Assembly (NCBI RefSeq): GCF_023715415.1
Contig: NZ_JAMBOB010000009.1
Span: 167,050-231,049, forward strand
Origin: Neobacillus niacini
Lineage (GTDB): Bacteria > Bacillota > Bacilli > Bacillales > Cytobacillaceae
Length of the DNA: 64,000 nt
Reading direction: 5' to 3'
A model generated the notes under the pieces. The model was not told where the DNA came from and ran no database searches. It was given only the letters and a program-made list of their open reading frames with translations. Positions 25,335 to 33,417 of the stretch are shown here, one piece after another; position 1 is the stretch's first letter; each line of letters begins with the position of its first letter. Both the position numbers and the translations under genes were made by a program.

Positions 25335-25665
25335 ACTAAAGATGTTAACGGATATTGTACCTTGTCACCGGATGAAGTCTAGAAGTTTAACCATTAAAGG
25401 TCATACGCTGCCATTATGTGCGAGATGCACAGGGATCTTATTGGGGTATTTATTTTTTCCTTTATTATTTTTATTTGAATTAAACTTTCCACTCTGGCTG
25501 GGAATCGCCTTAAATCTTCCGATGGTTTTGGATGGTTGGACCCAAAAAAGGAAAATTCGAATGAGTAATAATCCATTAAGGGTAACAACAGGAATCGTAA
25601 GTGGTTTAGGTCAGAGTGTCATCATCGTTAGTATCAGCCAAAGTATTATTTCTCTTGTATTGTAA
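25327..25665 (+). CDS. DUF2085 family membrane protein
   Basis: A 112-residue protein with the DUF2085 signature CHRMKSRSL....HTLPLCARCTGILLG followed by two or three membrane helices. The conserved Cys/His pairs look like a metal or redox site; function is unknown. GTG 25327 has GGAGG 10 bases upstream and overlaps the end of the Cys-rich gene by eight bases; ATG 25342 is an alternative start. Its pairing with another Cys-rich membrane protein is notable. Confidence 0.75.
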   Translation: MIKLKMLTDIVPCHRMKSRSLTIKGHTLPLCARCTGILLGYLFFPLLFLFELNFPLWLGIALNLPMVLDGWTQKRKIRMSNNPLRVTTGIVSGLGQSVIIVSISQSIISLVL

Positions 25666-25745
25666 CAAAAGTACGCTATTATCCGGTTCATACTCGTCCC
25701 AAAAAGCATAGTATACGATAGGACGTGATGAAAGGGTGATGTGGA

Positions 25746-25841
25746 TTGCTGGACGCTTTTTTTGAGTTTTTATCACAGCTAATCTCAATGGTGTATCAAT
25801 TTATCTTGTATATTTTAGAAACACTTCAAAATATTTTATAA
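25746..25841 (+). CDS. Candidate 31-residue hydrophobic small protein
   Basis: A TTG-started ORF five bases after AAAGGGTGAT encodes a 31-residue peptide of the type MLDAFFEFLSQLISMVYQ and so on, almost wholly hydrophobic or amphipathic. It ends at a TAA that touches a strong terminator with eight T residues. A possible promoter (TTGTAT, 16 bases, TATTAT near 25676) lies upstream, and CATAGTATA at about 25708 resembles a sporulation -10 element. No family is recognised. It could be a small membrane protein or toxin-like peptide. Confidence 0.5.
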   Translation: MLDAFFEFLSQLISMVYQFILYILETLQNIL

Positions 25842-25867
25842 AAGGTCGAATGCGAGGCCTTTTTTTT
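25841..25867 (+). terminator. Terminator after the 31-residue ORF
   Basis: AAAGGTC pairs with GGCCTTT (one G-T), followed by a run of eight T residues. Confidence 0.85.
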
Positions 25868-25920
25868 GTTAAAGTAGATTTGACTAACGGAAGTGAATTT
25901 ATTCATTAAGGGAGAAACTT

Positions 25921-26544
25921 ATGATAACACTATACATAACAAGGCATGGCGAAACCGAGTGGAACCAAGAAAAAAGAATGCAAGGCTGGCTGGATTCAAA
26001 TCTAACAGAAAACGGTATAAAAAATGCGGTATCTCTAGGTGAAAGATTGAAAGAAACAGAGTTAACCGCTATTTTCGCAAGTCCTAGCGGTAGGACGAAA
26101 GCCACTGCCAGCTTGATACGGGGAGAAAGAGATATTCCCGTCATTTACGATGAAAATTTAAGGGAAATTAAACTCGGTCAATGGGAAGGAAAAACTCATT
26201 CGTTGATTAAAGAATTGTATCAAACTCAATTTGAGGCATTCTGGAATGCTCCTCATCAATATACATCTGTTGAAGGAGAAACATTTGTAGAAACACGGGC
26301 TAGAGCCAGTAAGGTTTTAAATCGAATAAAAAGAGAATATAAATCTGGGAATATATTAATTGTTACTCATTCGGTTGTAATCAAATGCTTGTATTCATTT
26401 TTTAAGAATTTGCCCATTGAAACTCTATGGGATCCCCCATATATCCATGACACGAGTCTTACCATTGTAGAAATGGATGAAAATGGTTTTACACTTGTGT
26501 TAGAAGGAGATACAACTCATTTGGAATCTGTGAATTTTATATAG
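25921..26544 (+). CDS. Histidine phosphatase (phosphoglycerate mutase-like)
   Basis: A 207-residue branch 1 histidine phosphatase. TRHGETEWN (His near residue 9) forms the phospho-His site, SPSGRTKATA the second Arg, and IVTHSVVIK the second catalytic His. Relatives dephosphorylate small phosphoesters such as alpha-ribazole phosphate or sugar phosphates (PhoE/CobC type); the substrate is not known here. AAGGGAG precedes the ATG. The nucleotidyltransferase gene follows within eight bases. Confidence 0.9.
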   Translation: MITLYITRHGETEWNQEKRMQGWLDSNLTENGIKNAVSLGERLKETELTAIFASPSGRTKATASLIRGERDIPVIYDENLREIKLGQWEGKTHSLIKELYQTQFEAFWNAPHQYTSVEGETFVETRARASKVLNRIKREYKSGNILIVTHSVVIKCLYSFFKNLPIETLWDPPYIHDTSLTIVEMDENGFTLVLEGDTTHLESVNFI

Positions 26545-26552
26545 GAAAAGGG

Positions 26553-27269
26553 GTGGGGAAGATTAATAGAATAGAACCAGGCAAAGCTGCTGAACTGTTT
26601 ACCTTGAACCATTATCCAAACTGTCATGGAGCCTTATTAGCAGGGAGTGTCGTTCGAGGTGAGGCCACAGAAACATCAGATCTTGATATTGTGATATTTG
26701 ATAGTAATCTTAAATCTGCATATAGAGAGTCAGTCGTTGAATATGGTTGGAATATAGAGGTTTTTGTACATAATTTAACATCTTATAAGGACTTTTTTAA
26801 AAGTGATTGTGAACGAGCAAGACCTTCCTTGCCTAAAATGGTTTCAGAGGGAATTGTCATAAAAGATTGCGGTATCCTCGACCTCATAAAACATGAGGCA
26901 AATGAGTTATTAGATAAGGGTCCAGAAGAATGGTCTGCTGCTACCATAAAAGTAAAGCGCTATTTTATTACAGATGCACTTGATGATTTTATTGGCTGCA
27001 CCAATAGAGCAGAGGAAATCTTTATCGCCAATACACTTGCTGAATTGGCTAGCGAATTTGTCTTAAGAACGAATCGACAATGGATTGGTACTTCTAAATG
27101 GATAGTGCGTTCGCTAAGGAACTTTGACGAGAAGTTTGCAGGACATTTTGTCGAGGCGTTTGCTATTTTTTATAAAACTGCTGATAAAAATAAGGTTATC
27201 GAATTGGTTGATGAAATCCTACAGCCATTTGGCGGACGACTATTCCAAGGTTTTTCATTAGGAAAATAG
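26553..27269 (+). CDS. Nucleotidyltransferase-domain protein
   Basis: A 238-residue protein with the polymerase-beta-type motif GALLAGSVVRGEATETSDLDIVIFD (G-S..D-x-D, residues about 28-52), then an alpha-helical C-terminal half. The family transfers nucleotides to proteins or small molecules (antibiotic adenylyltransferase or MNT-like). The GTG start has AGGAAAAGGGG immediately before it. It is likely co-transcribed with the histidine phosphatase. The substrate is unknown. Confidence 0.8.
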   Translation: MGKINRIEPGKAAELFTLNHYPNCHGALLAGSVVRGEATETSDLDIVIFDSNLKSAYRESVVEYGWNIEVFVHNLTSYKDFFKSDCERARPSLPKMVSEGIVIKDCGILDLIKHEANELLDKGPEEWSAATIKVKRYFITDALDDFIGCTNRAEEIFIANTLAELASEFVLRTNRQWIGTSKWIVRSLRNFDEKFAGHFVEAFAIFYKTADKNKVIELVDEILQPFGGRLFQGFSLGK

Positions 27270-27300
27270 TCTAAGAGCCTGTAACCAAGCTTTAGACTAT
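27266..27300. terminator. Bidirectional terminator
   Basis: ATAGTCTAA pairs with TTAGACTAT between the converging genes at 26553 and 27305, with T runs downstream on the plus strand. Confidence 0.7.
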
Positions 27301-27304
27301 TTCT

Positions 27305-27865
27305 TTAAACCTCAATTTGTTTGATGATTTTTGCAGGATTTCCACCTACTACAACATTATCAGGTACATCCTTTGTTACGACTGCTCCTGAGGCAATTAC
27401 GACATTATTTGCGATGTTGACACCAGGATTAATAACGGCACTTCCTCCAATCCATACATTGTTACCAATGGTCACTGGTTTTCCAAACTCTATGCCCGAA
27501 ATTCTTTCATTGGGATTAAGGGGATGTGTCGCAGTATAGATGTGGACGCCAGGGGCAATAAAGCAGTTATCACCGATTCGAATTTCACATACATCCAAAA
27601 AGACACAATTAAAGTTTGCGTAGAAATTTTCTCCAACGTGGATGTTGTAGCCATAATCGCAGCGAAAGGTAGGTTCTATGTATATATTCTTTTTAGTAGA
27701 GCCGAATATTTCTTTTAAAAGAGCAGTCCGTTTCTCCTCATCGGTTTCGATTGTTTGATTGTATAATCTGGTGAGCCTTCGGGCGTTTATACGGTCTTTC
27801 AACAATTCTGGGTCCGCTGGATTATAAAGTTCAGCGCTCAACATTTTTACTTTTTCAGTTTTCAT
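27305..27865 (-). CDS. Maltose/galactoside O-acetyltransferase-like protein (hexapeptide repeat)
   Basis: A 186-residue left-handed beta-helix acetyltransferase. It has the N-terminal Mac domain (ML...Y...DPEL...R..A), then hexapeptide repeats with [24 protein letters not shown], the catalytic THPLNP His (about residue 113) and [43 protein letters not shown]. It transfers acetyl from acetyl-CoA to a sugar hydroxyl. ATG 27865 has AAGGAGAT just upstream; the longer frame has no site. Confidence 0.92.
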   Translation of the reverse strand: MKTEKVKMLSAELYNPADPELLKDRINARRLTRLYNQTIETDEEKRTALLKEIFGSTKKNIYIEPTFRCDYGYNIHVGENFYANFNCVFLDVCEIRIGDNCFIAPGVHIYTATHPLNPNERISGIEFGKPVTIGNNVWIGGSAVINPGVNIANNVVIASGAVVTKDVPDNVVVGGNPAKIIKQIEV

Positions 27866-28029
27866 TGTATCTCCTTTTGAAGGTAATAAAAACGATTGTA
27901 TCATAGTGTAATCAGCATGAACAAGAATGACCCTTTGTTCCCGAACAGCTAGACAATGAGACGAAGAATGAGTAAGCGTAAAATTACACATACTTTCCTC
28001 AATAAGACATTTACAAGAGGAGCAGTGTA

Positions 28030-28605
28030 ATGCATTGGTATGAGAAACTAAATCAATATTTTCCTGTAGAGGAAATGAAGTCTAGAGAGCATATGGAAAC
28101 TTTATTACGAGAGCGTTCTGATATTTATCATAAAGATGAAGGTCCTAATCATGTTTTGATGTATGCAGAATTAGATGATTTTGTTTTTATTGATTATCTA
28201 TTTGTTTCAAAAGATGCGCGTGGGCAGGGACTTGGTCATAAGCTTATCGAAAAAATGAAACAAAAAGGAAAGCCAATCATTCTAGAAGTGGAACCTGTTA
28301 ACTATAAAGACAGTGATTCCGGAAAAAGGCTGCATTTTTATAAACGTGAAGGCTTTGAACATGCCAATTCAATCGGGTATGAAAGGCGTTCGCTAGCTAC
28401 AAATGAGGTAAATAAAATGGAAATCCTCTATTGGGCGCCAAATAAGGAGTCTGAAGAGTTGATATTTGAAGGCATGAGAAAAACATATAATAAGATCCAT
28501 ACCTATAAGGATCAACATTTTTATGGTGAATCCTATCAACCTGCTGAAGAGGTATTGACCTTTAACGAAGAAAATCAAAATCAAAACATTTTAGATGATA
28601 TTTAA
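28030..28605 (+). CDS. GNAT family N-acetyltransferase
   Basis: A 191-residue protein. The acetyl-CoA-binding motif A reads [18 protein letters not shown] (residues about 57-75), followed by motif B with [15 protein letters not shown]. The extra 60 C-terminal residues are polar and unassigned. The acceptor is unknown. AAGAGGAG precedes the ATG at 28030. Confidence 0.85.
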   Translation: MHWYEKLNQYFPVEEMKSREHMETLLRERSDIYHKDEGPNHVLMYAELDDFVFIDYLFVSKDARGQGLGHKLIEKMKQKGKPIILEVEPVNYKDSDSGKRLHFYKREGFEHANSIGYERRSLATNEVNKMEILYWAPNKESEELIFEGMRKTYNKIHTYKDQHFYGESYQPAEEVLTFNEENQNQNILDDI

Positions 28606-28610
28606 AAATC

Positions 28611-28638
28611 GTGCTTTACTCCTATGGGGGTAAGGCAT
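28611..28638 (+). terminator. Terminator after GNAT gene
   Basis: GTGCTTTAC pairs with GTAAGGCAT and is followed by a long T run. Confidence 0.75.
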
Positions 28639-28710
28639 TTTCTTTTTTTTGAAAGGATTAACAGGTTTAAATGATGAATATATACAGTTGAGAATACATA
28701 GGGGAGGAAA

Positions 28711-28847
28711 GTGGATGAAAAGACTTATAATTCCGGGTTTCATTTAGAGAGCTTTACTGGTCTGACACCAACGCATTCCATCGCGGTGCCTATGGAAACA
28801 AAATCATTCAGGAAGTAATTAATCAAGAAAAAGCTTTAATAGAGTAG
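28711..28847 (+). pseudogene. Decayed small gene, family unknown
   Basis: A GTG with a strong AGGGGAGGAAA site opens a frame reading MDEKTYNSGFHLES. The better-looking continuation lies in another frame (ELYWSDTNAFHRG, then AYGNKIIQEVINQEK) and ends at TAG 28847. The pattern suggests one frameshift in a short gene, or a remnant of a longer one. I do not recognise the family. It fills most of the otherwise empty 28606-28912 gap. Confidence 0.35.
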
Positions 28848-28912
28848 ATTAGTTGAAGCCTTACTTCTCTAAAGATAGGGCTTTTTATATTCATATAAAA
28901 GGTGGTAATAGG

Positions 28913-29665
28913 ATGTTTGATCAATCTCCTTACACTTGTCGTGTGGAATGGGGCAGACGTGGAGCAAGAGAGGCAGCCAATCGTGGTGATATTGTCATTA
29001 TTGTCGATGTCCTCAGCTTTTCATCAACAGTTGTTACAGCTTTAAATTATGATGCAGTGATTTTTCCATATCCTCCTAGCTTAGATGGGAAAGATTACGC
29101 ACAAAGAATCAATGCGGAATACATTTTAGGAAGAGCAGAAGCAGCCAAAGCAGGGAAACCAACATTATCACCCGTATCCTTTAATGAGGAACATACAAAT
29201 AAAAAGTATGTACTAACCTCACTAAATGGCGCCTTTTGTACATGGATCACTTCTAAAGTGCCTGCACTGTTAATCGGTTCTTTGCTAAATGCTTCATCCG
29301 TAGCAGCTGTTGCCAACCAATTAAGATTACAAAAGAATGCAAGTATTACGGTAATCCCCTGCGGCGAACTGTGGAGTGATGGAAAAGAAGAGGAAGATAC
29401 ACTTCGTCCAGCTATTGAGGATTATTTAGGTGCTGGTGCAATTCTATCGTATTTAGAAGGGAAAAAGTCACCAGAAGCAGAAGTTTGTATGGGGGCATTT
29501 TATCATGCAGAATCAAGGTTAGATGAATTGATTTGGGATTGTGGAAGCGGCCGGGAATTGCGTGAAAAAGGATTTGGGGCGGATGTGTTGCATTGCAGCC
29601 AATTAAATACATACCAAACGGTCCCTGTTCTAAGAGATAACCATTTTGTGAGGTTTAACCAATGA
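28913..29665 (+). CDS. 2-phosphosulfolactate phosphatase family protein (ComB-like)
   Basis: A 250-residue member of the ComB family (Mg-dependent phosphatase making sulfolactate). Recognised blocks are VEWGRRGAREAANRGDIVIIVDVLSFSSTVV, LTSLNGA, CGELWSDG, LRPAIEDYLGAGAIL and GFGADVLHCSQLNTY. Sulfolactate is a spore constituent in Bacillus, so a role in sporulation is possible; no ComA gene is nearby. ATG 28913 follows AAAAGGTGG and AGG. Its stop overlaps the next GNAT start. Confidence 0.85.
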   Translation: MFDQSPYTCRVEWGRRGAREAANRGDIVIIVDVLSFSSTVVTALNYDAVIFPYPPSLDGKDYAQRINAEYILGRAEAAKAGKPTLSPVSFNEEHTNKKYVLTSLNGAFCTWITSKVPALLIGSLLNASSVAAVANQLRLQKNASITVIPCGELWSDGKEEEDTLRPAIEDYLGAGAILSYLEGKKSPEAEVCMGAFYHAESRLDELIWDCGSGRELREKGFGADVLHCSQLNTYQTVPVLRDNHFVRFNQ

Positions 29666-30060
29666 TTAAGATAAAAATCCGACAGTATCAAGAGACTGAT
29701 TTTAATAGGATTCAAGAGATAAATCGAGAAGAGGGCTGGAGTAATCTAGTTGAAAGGAATGAAGACACGAAGCAAGCTTGGGAAAATTCTACTGTATCAT
29801 TTGTTGTAGAAGCAGAAGGTGACGGAGTTGTTGGCTATATTCGAGGGTTAACGGACACACGAACAACGCTTTACATTTGTGAACTATTAATTGATAAAAA
29901 GTATCGTGGGCTGGGTATCGGGAAGGATTTACTTCAGCACGTCCACCGTTTATACCCGAAAACAAGAATTGAAATGCTTGCCTCCAGTACATCGCGTTCA
30001 TTTTATGAAGGACAAGGATATCGTCCTTTTTATGGCTTCAGGAAAACGTTGGAAGAATAA
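29662..30060 (+). CDS. GNAT family N-acetyltransferase
   Basis: A 132-residue single-domain acetyltransferase with LLIDKKYRGLGIGKDLLQHVH (residues about 74-95), the acetyl-CoA pyrophosphate loop, and SRSFYEGQGYRPF at the end. It overlaps ComB by four bases (ATGA) and sits just before the phosphatase-GNAT fusion gene, so the three are probably one transcript. The acceptor is unknown. Confidence 0.85.
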   Translation: MIKIKIRQYQETDFNRIQEINREEGWSNLVERNEDTKQAWENSTVSFVVEAEGDGVVGYIRGLTDTRTTLYICELLIDKKYRGLGIGKDLLQHVHRLYPKTRIEMLASSTSRSFYEGQGYRPFYGFRKTLEE

Positions 30061-30077
30061 AGTTAGGAGTGATTTTA

Positions 30078-31142
30078 ATGAAGAAAATTTACCTAATCAG
30101 GCATTGTGAGGCACAAGGGCAGCCACCTGAAGCATCACTTACAGAAACAGGCTTTAAACAAGCCATTCATTTAGCGAATATGTTTACCGAAATTCCATTT
30201 GACCGTATTGTTGCTAGTCCATATAAGCGTACACTGCAATCGATAGAGCCACTTGCAAAGAGAATGAATTTGGAAATAGAAACTAATGAATTATTAACAG
30301 AACGGGTGCTTAGTTCTGAGAACCTTACCGACTGGCTTGAAAAACTAAAAGCTACCTTTGACGATTTTGATTTGAAATTCGAGGGCGGGGAGTCGAGTTA
30401 TGAAGCAGTGAATCGTATCGTGAGCGTAGTAGAGGAAGTTTTAAATAGTGAAGCCCAAAATACCATTATTGTTACACATGGAAATTTACTGTCATTATTA
30501 TTAAATCATTATAATAATGAATTCGGATTTGATGATTGGCGGAATCTACGTAATCCTGATGTGTTTCTTTTGGTAAAAGAGGACAATAAAGTAACCTATG
30601 AAAGATTGGTAGTGGATTCAAACCACCAGCTATCTTTAATTAAACCAAGTGTAGATTTAGAGGAAGAATACCACTCATTTTATGAAGAATGGTTAGAAAG
30701 CAAGGAGGATATGGTACCTTGGGTTATAAAAAAAGACCCGTCAAACTTTGAGGCAATGGTCCAATTTTTAAAGGATAATGAGCAAGGAAGTAATCTACCT
30801 GAAGGCTGGGTGCCAGATTCAACCTTTTGGTTAATAAATGAGGAAAAGAGAATACTGGGTGTTGTAAATATAAGGCACCGTTTAACAGAAACTCTATTAA
30901 ATAGTGGCGGACATATTGGGTACGGAATCCGCCCTTCAGAGAGACGAAAAGGATATGCGACGAAATTACTGTCATTGGCGCTTGAAAAAACTAAAGAGTT
31001 AGGAATTAGAAAAGCTCTGGTTTTGTGTAATGAAGATAATACAGGTTCCTTCAAAACGATTATTAATAATGGAGGTATACCCGATACAGACTTTGTTGAA
31101 GAAGATGGAAATATCATAAAAAGATTTTGGATAGAAATATAA
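30078..31142 (+). CDS. Histidine phosphatase-GNAT acetyltransferase fusion
   Basis: A 354-residue two-domain protein. Residues 1-190 are a histidine phosphatase (IRHCEAQGQ with His near residue 8, SPYKRTLQS, GGESSYEA, IIVTHGNLLSLLL). Residues about 195-354 are a GNAT acetyltransferase (GHIGYGIRPSERRKGYATKLLSLAL, LGIRKALVLCNEDNTGS). The reading frame is continuous with no stop or frameshift between them. RHC replaces the common RHG, but the His is kept. AGGAG at 30065-30069 sets ATG 30078. The substrate is unknown. Confidence 0.88.
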   Translation: MKKIYLIRHCEAQGQPPEASLTETGFKQAIHLANMFTEIPFDRIVASPYKRTLQSIEPLAKRMNLEIETNELLTERVLSSENLTDWLEKLKATFDDFDLKFEGGESSYEAVNRIVSVVEEVLNSEAQNTIIVTHGNLLSLLLNHYNNEFGFDDWRNLRNPDVFLLVKEDNKVTYERLVVDSNHQLSLIKPSVDLEEEYHSFYEEWLESKEDMVPWVIKKDPSNFEAMVQFLKDNEQGSNLPEGWVPDSTFWLINEEKRILGVVNIRHRLTETLLNSGGHIGYGIRPSERRKGYATKLLSLALEKTKELGIRKALVLCNEDNTGSFKTIINNGGIPDTDFVEEDGNIIKRFWIEI

Positions 31143-31179
31143 TAAATCAAAAATGTATTTGAATTTGAAAGGAAAAACC

Positions 31180-31566
31180 ATGGAAGAAAACAAAACATTT
31201 AATTCTATTGATGAATACATCGTACAATTTCCAATTGAAGTGCAAGAAAAGCTACAAAAGATAAGGAATGTAATAAAGGCGTCGGCACCAGATGCAATAG
31301 AAAAGATAAGTTATCAAATGCCGACTTTTTACTTACATGGAAATCTAGTGCATTTCGCGGCCAATAAAAATCACATTGGATTTTATCCAGCTCCTAGTGG
31401 AATTGAGGCTTTTAAACATGAATTATCCGAATTTAAAAGTTCAAAAGGGGCAGTCCAGTTTCCTAAAGACAAGCCGCTGCCATATGAAGTAATTAGTGAA
31501 ATTGTTAAATTTCGGGTTGCTGAAAATAAGAAGAAAGCAGAAGCAAAAATTAATAAGAGGAAATAG
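31180..31566 (+). CDS. DUF1801 / YdhG-like protein
   Basis: A 128-residue protein of the DUF1801 family. FNSIDEYIVQFPIEVQEKLQKIRNVIKASAPDAIEKISYQMPTF, then NHIGFYPAP and KGAVQFPKDKPLPYEVISEIVKFR, are the usual blocks. Its relative B. subtilis YdhG (Fra) is a frataxin-like iron chaperone, so an iron-handling role is possible. GAAAGGAAA precedes ATG 31180. Lys-rich C-terminal tail. Confidence 0.82.
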   Translation: MEENKTFNSIDEYIVQFPIEVQEKLQKIRNVIKASAPDAIEKISYQMPTFYLHGNLVHFAANKNHIGFYPAPSGIEAFKHELSEFKSSKGAVQFPKDKPLPYEVISEIVKFRVAENKKKAEAKINKRK

Positions 31567-31577
31567 AGGAGAAATCG

Positions 31578-32138
31578 ATGGGAAAAAGAAAAGAGGAAAT
31601 TAAAGTTGTGATTGGAGCAGGGGAGTACAACAATAATCCAGGCTGGGTACATACACAGGAAGAAGAACTTAATTTGATCAATGAGAATACTTGGGATAAT
31701 ATGTTTGTTCGTAATTCCATAACTACGATCCTTGCTGAACATGTTTGGGAACACTTAACATTTGAAGAAGGAATGCAGGCTGCAAAACTTTGTTATCAAT
31801 ACCTAAAGCCTTTAGGGTATGTTCGTTGTGCGGTTCCAGATGGATTTTTTCCAAATGAGGAATATCAAAATATAGTAAAAGTTGGCGGTCCAGGTCCAAA
31901 TGACCATCCCGCTGCAAGTCATAAAATTGTCCATAATTATCAAACTCTATCTAAAATGTTTGAAGCAGCAGGATATGAAGTAACTTTACTTGAGTATTGT
32001 GATGAGGAAGGTAATTTTCATTTCAATGAATGGCATGCCAAAGATGGAGTTATTTTTCGTTCAAAAAAGTTTGACCCAAGGAATAGAGGGGAAAAATTAT
32101 TATTTCCTTCACTTATAATCGACGCAAAAAAGCCTTAA
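31578..32138 (+). CDS. Predicted SAM-dependent methyltransferase (COG4627-like)
   Basis: A 186-residue protein. It has the short N-terminal GAGEYNNNPGWV motif of this group, ILAEHVWEHLTFEEGMQAAKLCYQYLKPLGYVRCAVPDG (methyltransferase motifs III-IV) and a C-terminal VIFRSKKFDPRN. The substrate is unknown. AGAGGAG lies nine bases before the ATG, and a terminator follows. Confidence 0.78.
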   Translation: MGKRKEEIKVVIGAGEYNNNPGWVHTQEEELNLINENTWDNMFVRNSITTILAEHVWEHLTFEEGMQAAKLCYQYLKPLGYVRCAVPDGFFPNEEYQNIVKVGGPGPNDHPAASHKIVHNYQTLSKMFEAAGYEVTLLEYCDEEGNFHFNEWHAKDGVIFRSKKFDPRNRGEKLLFPSLIIDAKKP

Positions 32139-32151
32139 GTTAAAGTAGTGT

Positions 32152-32174
32152 GGGCAGGGAAACCTGCCCTTTAT
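32152..32174 (+). terminator. Terminator after the methyltransferase gene
   Basis: GGGCAGG pairs with CCTGCCC and is followed by TTTATTATT. Confidence 0.85.
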
Positions 32175-32176
32175 TA

Positions 32177-32314
32177 TTAGTTTTGTTTCTTACCTTGGTA
32201 TTTCAACTTAAACTCTGCTTCACTCATATTTGGATTCTTTCTTGGTGTAGTTTTGTTAAGCGCCTTCTTCAGCTCAACACTCGCATCATCGCCTGTATTA
32301 TACTTCCCATCCAT
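32177..32314 (-). CDS. Small hypothetical protein (45 residues)
   Basis: A minus-strand ORF with a near-perfect AAAAAGGAGGG ribosome site seven bases before its ATG. It encodes a 45-residue, Lys/Asn-rich soluble peptide beginning MDGKYNTGDDASVELKKA and ending in KLKYQGKKQN. The composition recalls small spore or nucleoid proteins, but no family is recognised. It converges on the methyltransferase gene, with the shared hairpin between them. Confidence 0.6.
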   Translation of the reverse strand: MDGKYNTGDDASVELKKALNKTTPRKNPNMSEAEFKLKYQGKKQN

Positions 32315-32429
32315 ATCAATCCCTCCTTTTTATTACTTAGTATCAAACCTAACCCATTCGTTCATTCTTTATTTTTAAGGCTCTGTTATTATTCATTGTT
32401 GATTTTCGTTTGGGTATGAGAAGTAATAG

Positions 32430-32610
32430 GCGGAGAATTTCCGCTAATGTATATAGAGGAAGTTTTAGAAGTAGAAATAACCGGAGATATTCCGCTTAAC
32501 TGCTCTAAATATGACAAAATCCATAGATTTTGATCATATAAGCGGAAAACCTCCACCTATTCTTAAGGAAATTTGGGTATTTCACAATTTAAGCGGAATT
32601 TCTCCGTTTA
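32430..32610. repeat. Array of four CGGA/TCCG palindromes
   Basis: Four imperfect palindromes with the pattern (A)GCGGA-n5-TCCGC occur at 32430-32444, 32478-32498, 32541-32556 (most diverged) and 32588-32610. Spacing is about 51-60 bases. The rest of this 370-base gap is AT-rich and has no ORF. This is a dispersed-repeat type of structure, not a CRISPR, since spacers and units are similar in length and units are palindromic and variable. Confidence 0.65.
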
Positions 32611-32711
32611 TTTTCCAAACGTGAAATCAACATTCAGTTATAACACAGCCATTTTTAAAAAGAGGAAGGAGATGTTGATTCGAATATATAAATAGTGACA
32701 TGTCTTTGTGT

Positions 32712-32957
32712 CTATTCTCCCGCATCATCACCACCGTCGTCTATGCCATCATCCTCAGCATCATTATCATCGAAAAACTCATTTATTTTTTCAATGATAG
32801 ATGGTTTTGGTTCTAAAATTTCATCATCAATACTTGATCCCATAAAAGTTGAAATTGAATAAGTCTGAATCATTTGCTGCTTATTTTTTGTTAAGATAAA
32901 AAAGAGTATAGTAATGGAAAGAAGGACTAATAAAATTATTATTATTAATTTAATCAA
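32712..32957 (-). CDS. Small single-pass membrane protein with acidic tail
   Basis: About 81 residues: an N-terminal membrane helix very rich in Ile/Leu (residues 2-24), a short linker, then an acidic C terminus of Asp, Glu and Gly. Function is unknown. AGGAG lies eight bases before TTG 32957; the longer GTG at 32966 is too close to that site. It is divergent from ynfA. Confidence 0.6.
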   Translation of the reverse strand: MIKLIIIILLVLLSITILFFILTKNKQQMIQTYSISTFMGSSIDDEILEPKPSIIEKINEFFDDNDAEDDGIDDGGDDAGE

Positions 32958-33057
32958 ATAAACCACTCCTAACCTTGTCCGTTATAAAAATCTATGAAGC
33001 ATAAAATTATTTATACTCTTTTAAAAAGGATAAAAAGATTCAAGGGATGTGATTGTA

Positions 33058-33384
33058 ATGTTTCAAGCAACAATGTTATTTATACTAGCAGGGATTGCAG
33101 AAATAGGAGGAGGGTACCTGATTTGGCAATGGCTCCGAGAAGGGAAGCCGTCCTATTGGGGCCTTATTGGCGGACTTGTATTAGCCTTGTACGGTGTAAT
33201 TGCGACCTTTCAATCCTTTCCGTCATTCGGTAGAGTTTATGCCGCATACGGGGGAGTTTTCATTGTGCTCTCGCTATTGTGGGGATGGGGCATTGATAAA
33301 AAAGCTCCTGATTTGTATGACTGGATTGGCGGAGGAATATGTATAGTAGGTGTTTTAGTCATGTTATTGGCACCGAGACACTAA
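33058..33384 (+). CDS. YnfA/UPF0060 family membrane protein
   Basis: A 108-residue protein with four membrane helices. [46 protein letters not shown] and the final [16 protein letters not shown] match the YnfA family (related to small multidrug transporters), whose transport role is little studied. ATG 33058 follows AAGGGATG. A very strong terminator follows. Confidence 0.9.
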   Translation: MFQATMLFILAGIAEIGGGYLIWQWLREGKPSYWGLIGGLVLALYGVIATFQSFPSFGRVYAAYGGVFIVLSLLWGWGIDKKAPDLYDWIGGGICIVGVLVMLLAPRH

Positions 33385-33417
33385 AAAATGAGCTTGGGAT
33401 GTCCAAGCTCATTTTTT
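33383..33417. terminator. Bidirectional terminator between ynfA and leuD
   Basis: AAAAAATGAGCTTGG pairs with CCAAGCTCATTTTTT (15 pairs, GATGT loop). It can end both the ynfA transcript and the long ilv-leu transcript. Confidence 0.92.

Noticed and set aside
27866..27991. N-terminal extension of the O-acetyltransferase
   Set aside because: AAGGAGAT lies just upstream of ATG 27865, and the family starts there.
32430..32610. Palindrome array considered as a tRNA or CRISPR
   Set aside because: Units vary, no cloverleaf can be drawn, and spacing is not of CRISPR type.
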